Notes under the pieces: model-generated
What the model saw: the letters and a program-made list of their open reading frames with translations, nothing else
Database searches by the model: none
Told to the model about the DNA's origin: nothing
Program-made: the position numbers and the translations under genes
Assembly: GCA_910586835.1 (NCBI GenBank)
Contig: CAJUJU010000014.1
Span: 1 to 64,000 of the forward strand
Source: an uncultured Acetatifactor sp.
GTDB lineage: Bacteria; Bacillota; Clostridia; Lachnospirales; Lachnospiraceae
Length of the DNA: 64,000 nucleotides
Direction of reading: 5' to 3'
In this document: piece after piece, positions 43,095 through 51,636 of the stretch
Numbering within the stretch: position 1 is the stretch's first letter
Layout: every line of letters begins with the position of its first letter

Positions 43095-43949
43095 TTACAC
43101 CAATTGTTTTCTGTATTCGGTAGGGCTGGTCTGATAATAGTTTCGGAATGCGGAGGAGAAGTGTTCGGAGGAGCAGTAGCCCAGGGCCTCGGCAATGGAA
43201 GAGATGGAGCGGTTCCTGTCGGACAGCAGAATGGTCGCGGCGGACATTCTGGCCTCGGTCTTTTTCTGCTGGAAGGATTTCCCATAGTACTCCAGGAGCA
43301 GGCGCTGGGTCTGGCGGGTGCTGAGTTTCAGTCTGTCGGCCAGCCCTTTCAGGGAAAGAGACACATATTCGTATAAAAAGTATTCTTCTATAATGATGGA
43401 GGTGGAGTCTGCCAGATTATTTTCCCGCAGTACAGTGCCCGGGGCAAAACGCAGGCCCTGATTGCGGACAATACAGATCAGGAGCTGGGACAGAAGCAGC
43501 CGGAGCTGATGCTCATAGCCCAGGTAACGGCACTCCAGCTCGCCAAACAGCTTCTTCATCAGGCTGTGAATATCCTGAGTGTCTTTGCCGAACCAGAAGG
43601 GAGTGGCGATAAAGGTATCCATTACGGAAGACGGGCTCTTGGGACGGGAGGCGCCCTGGAGCTTCAGGTAGACACAATATTCCTGCATGGGATCATGCAG
43701 AAGCGGCGTTTGGGCATGTTCCACATGGGGGCCGGTGACATAGAGCGTGCCGGGCACAATGTCATAGTATTGACCGTTGACCTTCAGCGTTCCGCAGCCG
43801 CAGGGGATGTAATGGATTTCATAACAGCCGTTTCCGTGACTGTGAGATGGAATCGTGCGGGTGAAGCGCTCGTATGTTATATTTAATGCATGAATATGAA
43901 TGTCGTCAATGGCAAAACGAATATTCAGGTTTGTATAGGCTGTTCTCAT
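43095..43949 (-). CDS. AraC-family transcriptional regulator
   Basis: The 284-residue protein has an N-terminal cupin (about 25-110, IPSHSHGNGCYEIHYIPCGCG then PGTLYVTGPHVEHAQ) for sugar sensing. The C-terminal domain has two helix-turn-helix units: LADRLKLSTRQTQRLLLEYYGKSF and ISSIAEALGYCSSEHFSSAFRNYYQ. It is followed by the GH5 gene and is divergent from the zinc dehydrogenase gene. It may respond to a sugar and activate one or both. Direct repeats overlapping its own promoter suggest autoregulation. Confidence 0.92.
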   Translation of the reverse strand: MRTAYTNLNIRFAIDDIHIHALNITYERFTRTIPSHSHGNGCYEIHYIPCGCGTLKVNGQYYDIVPGTLYVTGPHVEHAQTPLLHDPMQEYCVYLKLQGASRPKSPSSVMDTFIATPFWFGKDTQDIHSLMKKLFGELECRYLGYEHQLRLLLSQLLICIVRNQGLRFAPGTVLRENNLADSTSIIIEEYFLYEYVSLSLKGLADRLKLSTRQTQRLLLEYYGKSFQQKKTEARMSAATILLSDRNRSISSIAEALGYCSSEHFSSAFRNYYQTSPTEYRKQLV

Positions 43950-43986
43950 TATGTAAGCACCTCATTCGGCCATTTGGCTGTTTTCT

Positions 43987-44029
43987 GCCTTGAATAAGGC
44001 CATTTTGGGCCTTGAATAAAGTTATTATA
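43987..44029. promoter_or_regulatory. Direct repeats and -10 element upstream of the araC-like gene
   Basis: GCCTTGAATAA occurs at 43987-43997 and again at 44009-44019, starting 22 bases apart, about two helical turns. On the minus strand TATAAT (44029-44024) lies just upstream, so both repeats fall around and after the transcription start of the araC-like gene. Two direct half-sites on one face are the usual AraC binding pattern. Confidence 0.5.
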
Positions 44030-44108
44030 CCATATACCACATGCAAAAACACGACATTTTTGTTTGAAAAATGGCAGGTATGGTACTTCACGGGGAAAGA
44101 GAATGTTC

Positions 44109-44114
44109 TATAAT
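44109..44114 (+). promoter_or_regulatory. Possible -10 element of the zinc dehydrogenase operon
   Basis: TATAAT at 44109-44114 sits 61 bases before the start at 44175. The only -35 candidate, TTCACG at 44087-44092, is weak, which suits an activator-dependent promoter. Confidence 0.4.
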
Positions 44115-44174
44115 GAAGGTACAGGTATTTAAGACATGATCTTCAGTACAGGAGTACGGAAAGCGAGGTAACCT

Positions 44175-45236
44175 ATGGCTGTAAAAATGTTGATGAAGGG
44201 TGCTGTCCTGCCCGGGAACAGCACGGTGGAGCTGAAGGATTTTGAAGTGCCCAAACCCGGTCACGGACAGGTGCTGTTGCAGACAAAGGCAACGACCATC
44301 TGCGGAAGCGATATCCGGTGCATCTACAGGGAACATACCGGAAAGGGACCGGAGGGGTACATTCCGGGTATGGTAGCCGGACACGAGCCCTGCGGCGTCA
44401 TCGTGGAGGAAGGCGAGGGGCTGAAGCGTTTCAAAAAAGGCGACCGGGTGATCGTGTATCATATCTCAGGCTGCGGTGTCTGCAATGACTGCCGGAGGGG
44501 ATATTATATCTCCTGTAAGAGCAAATTCCGTCAGGCATATGGATGGCAGAGAAACGGCGGTATGGCGCCTTATATTCTGGCGGACGAAAAGGATCTGATT
44601 GCGCTTCCGGACGAGCTGACCTATAAGGACGGCGCGCAGGTGGCCTGCGGGTTCGGCACGGTGTACGAGGCAATCGAGAAGATCGGTATCTGCGGAAACG
44701 ATGCCGTTCTTGTCACGGGACTTGGCCCGGTGGGGCTGGCGGCGCTGATGCTGGCGAAGGCATTGGGGGCTGACAAGCTGATCGGTGTTGAAATAAACGA
44801 TTACCGGATTGATCTGGCAAAGAAGCTTGGACTGGCAGACTATGTATTTAAGCCGGGGGAGGATACGCTGGAGCAGATTCTGAGTGTGACCGGCGGCAAA
44901 GGCGTGGAGAGAGCCATCGACGCATCGGCCAACGACGCCGGAAGACAGCTTGCCATCCGCGCTACCAGAGAGTGGGGAAAGATTGCGTTTGTGGGAGAAG
45001 GCGGAACCTGTACTTTCAATCCCAGCCCGGATATTATCCATGGTCAGAAGACAATCTATGGTTCCTGGGTGACATCGCTGTGGAGGATGGAGGAACTGGT
45101 GGAACGTCTGGTGCGCTGGGGAATACATCCGGAGGATCTGATTACACATGAATTTCCCATTGACAAGGCAGACGAGGCCTATCGGCTGATGGCGGAAGGA
45201 ACCTGCGGTAAGGTGGCAGTGGTTTTCGGTGACTGA
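44175..45236 (+). CDS. Zinc-dependent alcohol/polyol dehydrogenase (MDR family)
   Basis: The 353-residue enzyme has the MDR fold. The catalytic zinc site has Cys in TTICGSDIRC and His-Glu in GMVAGHEPCG. The structural zinc lobe is CGVCNDCRRGYYISC, and the NAD(P) site is LVTGLGPVGLAALMLAKALGA. The family includes sorbitol, threonine and L-fucose-related dehydrogenases. Downstream genes encode an aldo/keto reductase, a galactosidase and a fucose mutarotase, so oxidation of a sugar, polyol or sugar acid derived from fucose or galactose is likely, though not decided by sequence. It is the first gene of that operon. Confidence 0.9.
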   Translation: MAVKMLMKGAVLPGNSTVELKDFEVPKPGHGQVLLQTKATTICGSDIRCIYREHTGKGPEGYIPGMVAGHEPCGVIVEEGEGLKRFKKGDRVIVYHISGCGVCNDCRRGYYISCKSKFRQAYGWQRNGGMAPYILADEKDLIALPDELTYKDGAQVACGFGTVYEAIEKIGICGNDAVLVTGLGPVGLAALMLAKALGADKLIGVEINDYRIDLAKKLGLADYVFKPGEDTLEQILSVTGGKGVERAIDASANDAGRQLAIRATREWGKIAFVGEGGTCTFNPSPDIIHGQKTIYGSWVTSLWRMEELVERLVRWGIHPEDLITHEFPIDKADEAYRLMAEGTCGKVAVVFGD

Positions 45237-45260
45237 AAATGCAAAGAGATGGGAGCGGAT

Positions 45261-46274
45261 ATGGAAAATAAGATTGCGCAGGAAAGCATACCGCAGAGAA
45301 GACTGTACAGCGGAGAAACGATCCCCTGTGTCGGACTGGGCACCTTCGGCTCGGACAAATACGATGCGGATACCGTTTCTTGGGCGGTGTATGGAGCGGT
45401 AAAATATGGTTATCGGCTGATCGACTGTGCCGCGGTCTATCAGAATGAAAAACAGATCGGAGCAGTGCTGAACCGTCTGTTTGCGGAAAAAGAGGTGAGC
45501 AGGGAAGAATTGTTTATCACCTCAAAGGTGTGGAACGACAGGCACGGAGAGGGGCAGGTTCTGGAGTCCTGCAGGAAGAGCCTGGAGGATCTGGGGCTGG
45601 AATATCTGGATCTGTACTTTGTGCATTGGCCGTTTCCCAATTATCATGCCCCCGGCTGCAGCGGAGACTCCAGAAACCCGGATTCCAGGCCCTTTTCCAC
45701 TGAGGAGTTTATGACGGCCTGGAGACAGTGCGAGAAACTGGTAGATCAGGGGCTGGTGCGTCATATCGGTATGAGCAATATGACAATACCGAAGCTGGAG
45801 GCAGTGCTTCCGCTTTGCAGGATACAGCCCGCGGCACTGGAGATGGAGCTGCATCCATCCTTTCAGCAGCCTGAACTGTTTGACTATGCGGTGAAACACA
45901 ATATTCTTCCGGTGGGCTATTGTCCCATCGGTTCGCCCTCCAGGCCGGAGAGAGACAGAACTGCGGAGGATGTGGCGGACACGGAGCTGCCTGCAGTCAA
46001 AAAGGCGGCGGAGGCGCATGGGGTACATCCGGCTGTGATCTGCCTGAAGTGGGCCGTACAGAGAGGCCAGGTGCCTATTCCGTTTTCGGTGAAGGAAGCA
46101 CAATACATTTCCAATCTGAAATGTGCCACGGAAGATCCGCTTACGGAGGAGGAGATGGAGGCGATTGGCAAAGAGGACAAAAACTGCCGTCTGATCAAGG
46201 GACAGGTATTTCTCTGGGAGGGAGCCGGTGGCTGGGAAGACCTCTGGGATCCGGATGGTGTGATTGTGACGTAA
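45261..46274 (+). CDS. Aldo/keto reductase
   Basis: The 337-residue protein has the (beta/alpha)8 fold with the AKR signatures GLGTFGSDKYDA, DCAAVYQNEKQIG (Tyr of the catalytic tetrad), the Lys in ITSKVWNDRHG, and FVHWPFPNYH with the catalytic His. The NADPH site lies near CLKWAVQRGQVPIPFSVKEAQYI. ATG 45261 is preferred because GGGAG lies at correct spacing. It should reduce an aldehyde or keto-sugar with NAD(P)H. It lies 24 bases after the zinc dehydrogenase, so the two may act in sequence on one sugar. Confidence 0.92.
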   Translation: MENKIAQESIPQRRLYSGETIPCVGLGTFGSDKYDADTVSWAVYGAVKYGYRLIDCAAVYQNEKQIGAVLNRLFAEKEVSREELFITSKVWNDRHGEGQVLESCRKSLEDLGLEYLDLYFVHWPFPNYHAPGCSGDSRNPDSRPFSTEEFMTAWRQCEKLVDQGLVRHIGMSNMTIPKLEAVLPLCRIQPAALEMELHPSFQQPELFDYAVKHNILPVGYCPIGSPSRPERDRTAEDVADTELPAVKKAAEAHGVHPAVICLKWAVQRGQVPIPFSVKEAQYISNLKCATEDPLTEEEMEAIGKEDKNCRLIKGQVFLWEGAGGWEDLWDPDGVIVT

Positions 46275-46335
46275 TGTGGCTGTAAGTTCGGCGCTCCCGC
46301 TGTCCTGGGCGGGAGGCCGGCCGTGGAGGATGGGC

Positions 46336-48186
46336 ATGGAATTATATGGGGAAATGAAGCTGCGGGGAGATGACTATGCCGGTGGCTATTCCTGTGGGAT
46401 GACAATGTGCGGCAGCGGCACCATGGCGGGCTTTTCCAGGGAAGAGGCGACGGGAAAGACCGTGTACCGCAGTGAAAAAGGAGTGGTTCTCGCCGTAAGA
46501 AAAAGTCAGGAGGGAGAGGCACAGCGCATACAGACCAGTGTGTTCAACGGAAGCAGAGAAGAGATCAGTCTGGAGATGCTGGCATCCATAGCCGTTCGGG
46601 GGATCCGGGCAGACAGGATCCACAGGCTGCAATCCTTCTGGAGCGCGGAGGGAAAATTGAGAACCGAGACGGTGGAGGAGCTGCATCTGGAGCCTTCCTG
46701 GGCAAAACATGGTCTGCGGATTGAGAAATTCGGCAATGTGGGCTCCATGCCGGTCAGAAAGTATTTTCCCTTCCTGGCGCTGGAGGACAGCCAAACCGGT
46801 GAATTTCTGGGAATTCAGTTGTACTGCGCTTCCTCCTGGCAGATGGAGATCCTGTGCAGGGAGGATGAAACCCTGACTGTGACAGGCGGCCTGGCGGACG
46901 AGGATTTCGGACACTGGATGAAAACGCTTGCGCCCGGAGAAAGCTTTGACGCGCCGGAGGCGGTGATGGCCCGGGGAAGTTCTCTTTGCCAGGTATGCGA
47001 CAGGCTGGTAAAGGCACAGCATCCGGCCATCTCTCCGACAGACGACCATATGGGCATTGTGTTCAACGAATACTGCACCACATGGGGCAATCCCAGTCTG
47101 GAAAATATAAAGAGAATCTGCGACCGGATTGCGGGAAAGGGAATTCAGTATCTGGTTATCGACAGCGGCTGGTATGGCAAAACCGGTGTGTGGTGGAACA
47201 GCGTGGGCGACTGGGATGTGAACGAAGAACGATTTCCGGGCGGCCTGAAGCCGGTTGCCGATTACATACGTTCCATGGGGATGATTCCGGGGATCTGGTT
47301 TGAGCCGGAAACTCTGGCTTCGGAGTGTGAGTACTATGACGGGCCGGAGCATCTGGTGCAGAAGCATGGAAGCCCTCTTACCGTGGGATGCAGGCGCTTC
47401 TGGGATATGGAGGACGAATGGGTCACGGAATACCTGGACGAAAAGGTGATCCGGCGGCTGAAGGAAGACGGGTTCGGCTATCTGAAGGTGGATTACAACG
47501 AGACCATGGGAATGGGCTGTGACGGAGCGGAAAGCCCGGGGGAAGGGCTGCGCAGAAAGGCAGCGGCTTCCGGACGCTTTCTGAAACGGATTGCAGAAAA
47601 GATACCTGATATTGTGATTGAAAACTGTGCAAGCGGCGGACACAGGCTGGAACCGTCCATGATGGCGCTGGTAAGCCAGGCCAGCTTTTCGGACGCCCAT
47701 GAGACTACGGCAATTCCACTGATCGCCGCCAATATGCACCGGGTGATCCGGCCCGGGCAAAGCCAGATCTGGGCCGTGCTCCGGGCGGGGGACAGCAGGG
47801 AGCGGCTTTATTATTCGTTGATCTCCACGTTTCTTGGGAGAATGTGTCTCAGCGGGGATATTTATGATCTGTCCCCGGAGCAGTGGGAGATTGTGGATCA
47901 GGGAATGGCGTTTTACCGGATGGTATCCGATATTATCCGCGACGGAAGCACCGTTCTTCATTACTGTACCGCGGACTGCTACAACAGGCCGCAGGGGGAA
48001 CAGGTAGTGATCCGGGAGCTGGGAGACAGAGGTCTGGCGGTGCTGCATCGTTTTGAGCATTCCGTGCTGTCGCTTCCCCGGCTGCCGGAGGGCAGCAGGA
48101 TTCTGGCGGAATACGGGAATGCGGATCAGGATTTTGGCGCCAAGGCATGGCTTTATGAGAGAAGGAAGGGGGAGAAATCATGTTAA
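46336..48186 (+). CDS. GH36-like alpha-galactosidase
   Basis: The 616-residue enzyme has an N-terminal beta-sandwich and a barrel from about residue 235. Barrel motifs are YLVIDSGWYG, IPGIWFEPE, GYLKVDYNE with nucleophile Asp386, and SFSDAHETTAIP with acid/base Asp453. ENCASGGHR fits clan GH-D. GH36 enzymes release alpha-linked galactose, or alpha-N-acetylgalactosamine in some members. No signal peptide is seen, so it works inside the cell on imported oligosaccharides. ATG 46336 follows GGAGG at good spacing. The fucose mutarotase gene overlaps its last seven bases. Confidence 0.9.
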   Translation: MELYGEMKLRGDDYAGGYSCGMTMCGSGTMAGFSREEATGKTVYRSEKGVVLAVRKSQEGEAQRIQTSVFNGSREEISLEMLASIAVRGIRADRIHRLQSFWSAEGKLRTETVEELHLEPSWAKHGLRIEKFGNVGSMPVRKYFPFLALEDSQTGEFLGIQLYCASSWQMEILCREDETLTVTGGLADEDFGHWMKTLAPGESFDAPEAVMARGSSLCQVCDRLVKAQHPAISPTDDHMGIVFNEYCTTWGNPSLENIKRICDRIAGKGIQYLVIDSGWYGKTGVWWNSVGDWDVNEERFPGGLKPVADYIRSMGMIPGIWFEPETLASECEYYDGPEHLVQKHGSPLTVGCRRFWDMEDEWVTEYLDEKVIRRLKEDGFGYLKVDYNETMGMGCDGAESPGEGLRRKAAASGRFLKRIAEKIPDIVIENCASGGHRLEPSMMALVSQASFSDAHETTAIPLIAANMHRVIRPGQSQIWAVLRAGDSRERLYYSLISTFLGRMCLSGDIYDLSPEQWEIVDQGMAFYRMVSDIIRDGSTVLHYCTADCYNRPQGEQVVIRELGDRGLAVLHRFEHSVLSLPRLPEGSRILAEYGNADQDFGAKAWLYERRKGEKSC

Positions 48187-48614
48187 AGGGAATTCCGAAA
48201 ATTTTATCGCCGGAGCTTTTAAAGGTGCTGTGTGAGATGGGGCACAGCGACCGTCTGATTATTGCGGACGGTAATTTTCCGGCGGAGTCCATGGGGAAGG
48301 AGCACAAGGTGATCCGGATGGACGGACATGGCACTTGTGAGGTGCTGGAGGCCATTTTGCAGCTTTTCCCGCTGGATACCTATGTGGAGCATCCGGTGAA
48401 TCTGATGCAGGTGATGCCGGGGGATCCGGTGGAGACTCCTATCTGGGAGAGCTACGGAGAGATCGTAAAAAAGGCGGACTCCAGGGGGGAGAGCGCCATC
48501 GGCCACATTGAGCGGTTTGCGTTTTATGAGGAGGCCCGCGGCGCTTATGCCATTGTGGCAACGGGGGAAAGCGCACTGTATGCAAATGTGATGCTGCAGA
48601 AGGGCGTAGTGTGA
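48180..48614 (+). CDS. fucU: FucU-family sugar mutarotase
   Basis: The 144-residue protein matches RbsD/FucU: MLKGIPKILSPELLKVLCEM, then GHSDRLIIADGNFPAES with the catalytic His, HPVNLMQVMPGD, and the closing ARGAYAIVATGE with FYEEA before it. FucU interconverts alpha- and beta-L-fucose. The start overlaps the galactosidase stop. Its presence supports L-fucose as a substrate of this gene block. A fucose isomerase or kinase is not present in the window. Confidence 0.93.
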   Translation: MLKGIPKILSPELLKVLCEMGHSDRLIIADGNFPAESMGKEHKVIRMDGHGTCEVLEAILQLFPLDTYVEHPVNLMQVMPGDPVETPIWESYGEIVKKADSRGESAIGHIERFAFYEEARGAYAIVATGESALYANVMLQKGVV

Positions 48615-48697
48615 GAAAGGTTCCGCTGTGCGGAGCCTTTCCCACACCGAAGAATGCCTGAAGTGCGGCATTCTTCACAGGCGAATACCGGAAAGAT

Positions 48698-48743
48698 AAG
48701 AACCAGGAAGGACATCCACGAGGGCGTCTTTCCTGGTTCTTTG
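48698..48743. terminator. Hairpin terminator between convergent fucU and GH95 genes
   Basis: AAGAACCAGGAAGGAC and GTCTTTCCTGGTTCTT pair with a 12-base loop. T and A runs flank the arms, so it can serve both directions. Shorter hairpins at 48614-48640 and 48652-48676 precede it. Confidence 0.7.
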
Positions 48744-48754
48744 CAATTACGGTA

Positions 48755-51151
48755 TTACTCAGTGGAGGTGTTTACGATCCTGTAGCTTTCGTTCTGCTTT
48801 GTCTCAAATTGAAACCGGTTTTTCTGAAGGGTTTCGCAGGGAACCGGATTGCCGGAGGAGTCGGTGACGGAAAAGGATTCCCCGGCGGAAAACTGGATGG
48901 CGCAGGGGCCGCCCTTGCGGGACAGAACCGTGATTTCCAGGGGGATTCCGTTTTCCCATCTGACGGACAGTTCAAAGCTGCCCCGGGCCACAATACCGGC
49001 AATGCTTCCGTTTTCCCACTGGGGGGGAAGGGCAGGCAGAATATTGAGATAACCCAGGTTGCTCTGCATCAGGCATTCCGTAACGCCGGCTGTATAGCCC
49101 AGGTTTCCGTCGATCTGAAACGGCGGATGGGTGTCCCAGAGATTATCCAGGATACCGTTCTGGAGCAGCATTTTAATCAGCGTGTAGGCGTGCTGGCCGT
49201 CGCCCAGGCGGGCCCAGGAGTTGATGCGTTGTCCCATGGCCCATCCGGTGGAGAGATCTGTCCGGGAATCCAGGGAGACCCGTGCAGCTTCCAGCCATTC
49301 CGGGGTATTCTCGGAGATCAGGTCTCCCGGGTAAAGCCCCAGCAGGTGGGAAAGGTGTCTGTGCTTGTAGGGTTCGGAACCGGGTACGCTGCCGATGGAG
49401 GTTTCCTCATACCATTCCTTGATCTGGCCGTCCGTGCCGATTTCCACAGGGGGGCGCAGGTTGTGAAGGATGTCCCGCCATTCCTGCAGTACTGCAGGAT
49501 CCTCGCCCAGGATTTCTCCTGCCGTGAGGGTGTCCGTAAACAGCTGCCAGATCAGTGTCTGCTCGTAGGTGTTGCCGTTGGTTCTGGGGCCGTGCTCCGG
49601 TGAATAGGCCGGCGTTGAGAGCCATCTGCCGTCTTCGTCCCGGCACAGAATCTGTTGGTAGAAAACGGTCTGCTCTTTCATCATGGGATAGATTTTCTCC
49701 CTCAAAAGGGCTTCGTCCAGGGTATACTCGTAATATTCCCATACATTCTGCAGGATCCAGGGAACTGCTGCGGGGGACCAGCCCCAGTCAAAGCTCCAGC
49801 CGGGACAGGTCCAGCCGAAGGGCGTGGTCTGGGTGTTGGCGGTAAAGCCGTTTTCGGGATTTTCTTCCGTGGAGCTGACACCGAAATAAATTTCTGCCGT
49901 AACTCTGCCCGGCTCCCGCAGACTGTCAACATAGTCGATCAGCGGCAGCATGCATTCCGCAAGGTTGGTCTGGCAAGCCAGCCAGTAATTCATCTGCAGA
50001 TTTACATTGATGTGATAATCCGAGCTCCAGGCGCTTCCGTTTTTGCCGACCCAAAGCCCCTGCAGATTGGCGGGCAGGGTATCTCCCCGGGAAGAAGAAA
50101 CCAGGAGATAACGTCCATACTGGTACAGAAGTACTTCCAGATATGCCTTTTCCGAGGGCTCCAGAGTGTTTTTCTTATATTCTGCCAACAGCTTGTCCGT
50201 GGGAAGGGCGGATTCCGTCTGCTGCAGGGACAGATCCACCCGATGCATCATTCCCGTGAAGTCGGTGACATGGGCATCCAGAAGCGCGGCATAGTCTTTG
50301 GAGGCAGCCTGCTCCACGGTATCCTGTACGCCAGCGGCCAGCTCTTCGGCAGTTTCTCCCGTGCGGTATTCCGGGTAGGTGTTTGCATAGTCAGTGGCCA
50401 TGCTCAGAATAATGGTGACCTGTTGGGCGCCGCTGATGCGCAGCTTTTCGCCGTCCGGAGAGGAGACAGTTCCCGACGGGGCCGCCACCTTCAGGAAGGA
50501 GGTATAATTTAACTGATTGTCACTTAAATGTCCGGAGAGCCGGATGGAATCCCGGTCAGCCTGTATGCGGGTCTGCCTGGGCGCTTCCCCGTCGTTGGCA
50601 GGGGTGATGCTAAGGTCGAAGTCCAAGGTTCCGCCCTCGGCTGTCAGATACAGAACCATCACATGATCCTCAAAGGAGGCGAAGGCTTTTCTTTCATAGT
50701 GGGCGGAGCCATTGTCATAGGCAACGTCTGCGATTCCGGTCATCAGATCCAGACTGCGGGAATAGTTCGTTATTTCCGAAGAATCCACTTTTCCGAAATC
50801 CAGCCAGAGACTGCCAAACAGCTGATAGCCGCCGTAACCGTCCCAGGTGCCCACCAGATCCTCGCAGAGTCTGGAACCTTCTTTTTCCTTTCCCGACAAA
50901 AACAATTCCTGTATCTGTGCCAGTGTTTCGCCGTTTTTTCCCTTTTCCGGAAGGTTTCCGCCCAGATAGTCAGGGCGGCCTGCGGAGGGGCCTCCGGTCC
51001 AGAAGGTTTTTTCGTTCAGGGTAATGCGTTCGGTGTCGTATCTGCCGAAAAGATTGCCGCCGAGAAAGCTGTTGCCGATGGGGAGGGAATTCTGTTCCCA
51101 GCCGTCATAAGTGTTGTCGGCGGGAGTGTCGTACCATAGTCTGTAATTCAT
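48755..51151 (-). CDS. GH95-family alpha-L-fucosidase
   Basis: The 798-residue protein has the GH95 pattern. An N-terminal beta-domain opens MNYRLWYDTPADNTYDGWEQ then LPIGNSFLGGNLFG. The (alpha/alpha)6 barrel has SAWSSDYHINVNLQMNYW with the active-site Asn pair and SPEHGPRTNGNTYEQTL with the catalytic Glu. FQIDGNLGYTAGVTECLMQS holds the catalytic Asp. This family cleaves alpha-1,2-fucosyl ends such as those of 2'-fucosyllactose and mucin. No signal peptide is visible, so the substrate is probably imported first. GAAAGGAGACCTTCC precedes the ATG. It ends close to fucU and would feed it fucose. Confidence 0.94.
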   Translation of the reverse strand: MNYRLWYDTPADNTYDGWEQNSLPIGNSFLGGNLFGRYDTERITLNEKTFWTGGPSAGRPDYLGGNLPEKGKNGETLAQIQELFLSGKEKEGSRLCEDLVGTWDGYGGYQLFGSLWLDFGKVDSSEITNYSRSLDLMTGIADVAYDNGSAHYERKAFASFEDHVMVLYLTAEGGTLDFDLSITPANDGEAPRQTRIQADRDSIRLSGHLSDNQLNYTSFLKVAAPSGTVSSPDGEKLRISGAQQVTIILSMATDYANTYPEYRTGETAEELAAGVQDTVEQAASKDYAALLDAHVTDFTGMMHRVDLSLQQTESALPTDKLLAEYKKNTLEPSEKAYLEVLLYQYGRYLLVSSSRGDTLPANLQGLWVGKNGSAWSSDYHINVNLQMNYWLACQTNLAECMLPLIDYVDSLREPGRVTAEIYFGVSSTEENPENGFTANTQTTPFGWTCPGWSFDWGWSPAAVPWILQNVWEYYEYTLDEALLREKIYPMMKEQTVFYQQILCRDEDGRWLSTPAYSPEHGPRTNGNTYEQTLIWQLFTDTLTAGEILGEDPAVLQEWRDILHNLRPPVEIGTDGQIKEWYEETSIGSVPGSEPYKHRHLSHLLGLYPGDLISENTPEWLEAARVSLDSRTDLSTGWAMGQRINSWARLGDGQHAYTLIKMLLQNGILDNLWDTHPPFQIDGNLGYTAGVTECLMQSNLGYLNILPALPPQWENGSIAGIVARGSFELSVRWENGIPLEITVLSRKGGPCAIQFSAGESFSVTDSSGNPVPCETLQKNRFQFETKQNESYRIVNTSTE

Positions 51152-51358
51152 GGAAGGTCTCCTTTCTTCAGAAGGCTGTGCAGGGGGCTTCTGTCTGGTA
51201 TAAACTATAGCATATTATAGCATGGTTCCGTGTTTGCGGAACAGGGAGAATATGTCGTGTTTCCGGAAAAGTCGTCACTTTTTTACCTGACACCCTAATC
51301 CTGATAGAAAATTATGCCGCAGCCGGGGAAGAATGTTTTGTCCGATGTAGGGCAAAAA

Positions 51359-51374
51359 GTGAAAACGGTTTCAC
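51359..51374. promoter_or_regulatory. cre-like or LacI-family operator, distal
   Basis: GTGAAAACGGTTTCAC is a near-perfect palindrome around a central CG. The inner 14 bases fit the CcpA consensus TGWAANCGNTNWCA at every position. It lies about 180 bases upstream of the predicted promoter of the importer operon. Confidence 0.6.
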
Positions 51375-51538
51375 TAAAAAAGAAAAAAGTGACGGCAGAA
51401 TCAGGGAATAAGAAAAAGTCATGTGCAAAACACAAGGATTTTTCTGATGGGCAGAGGAGGAAAGGAGCAGCAAATAAGCTATTTACACAAAGAAAAGACA
51501 GAAAATAGAAATAACTGTACAAATTTCACATTTGCCTA

Positions 51539-51567
51539 TTGACAAGAGAGGGAATGATGACTATCAT
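51539..51567 (+). promoter_or_regulatory. Predicted promoter of the sugar importer operon
   Basis: TTGACA (51539-51544) and TATCAT (51562-51567) stand 17 bases apart. The start of transcription would fall near 51574, just before a palindrome. Confidence 0.7.
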
Positions 51568-51575
51568 TAAAGATA

Positions 51576-51589
51576 TGAAACGGGTTTCA
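51576..51589. promoter_or_regulatory. Operator-like palindrome at the transcription start
   Basis: TGAAACGGGTTTCA overlaps the expected +1 region. It fits the cre consensus except at one of the central positions, and resembles the distal site. A LacI-family repressor or CcpA bound here would block transcription. Confidence 0.6.
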
Positions 51590-51636
51590 AGCGATGAAAT
51601 ACCCAAACATAACTGAATGATATAAGGAGGACAAAA

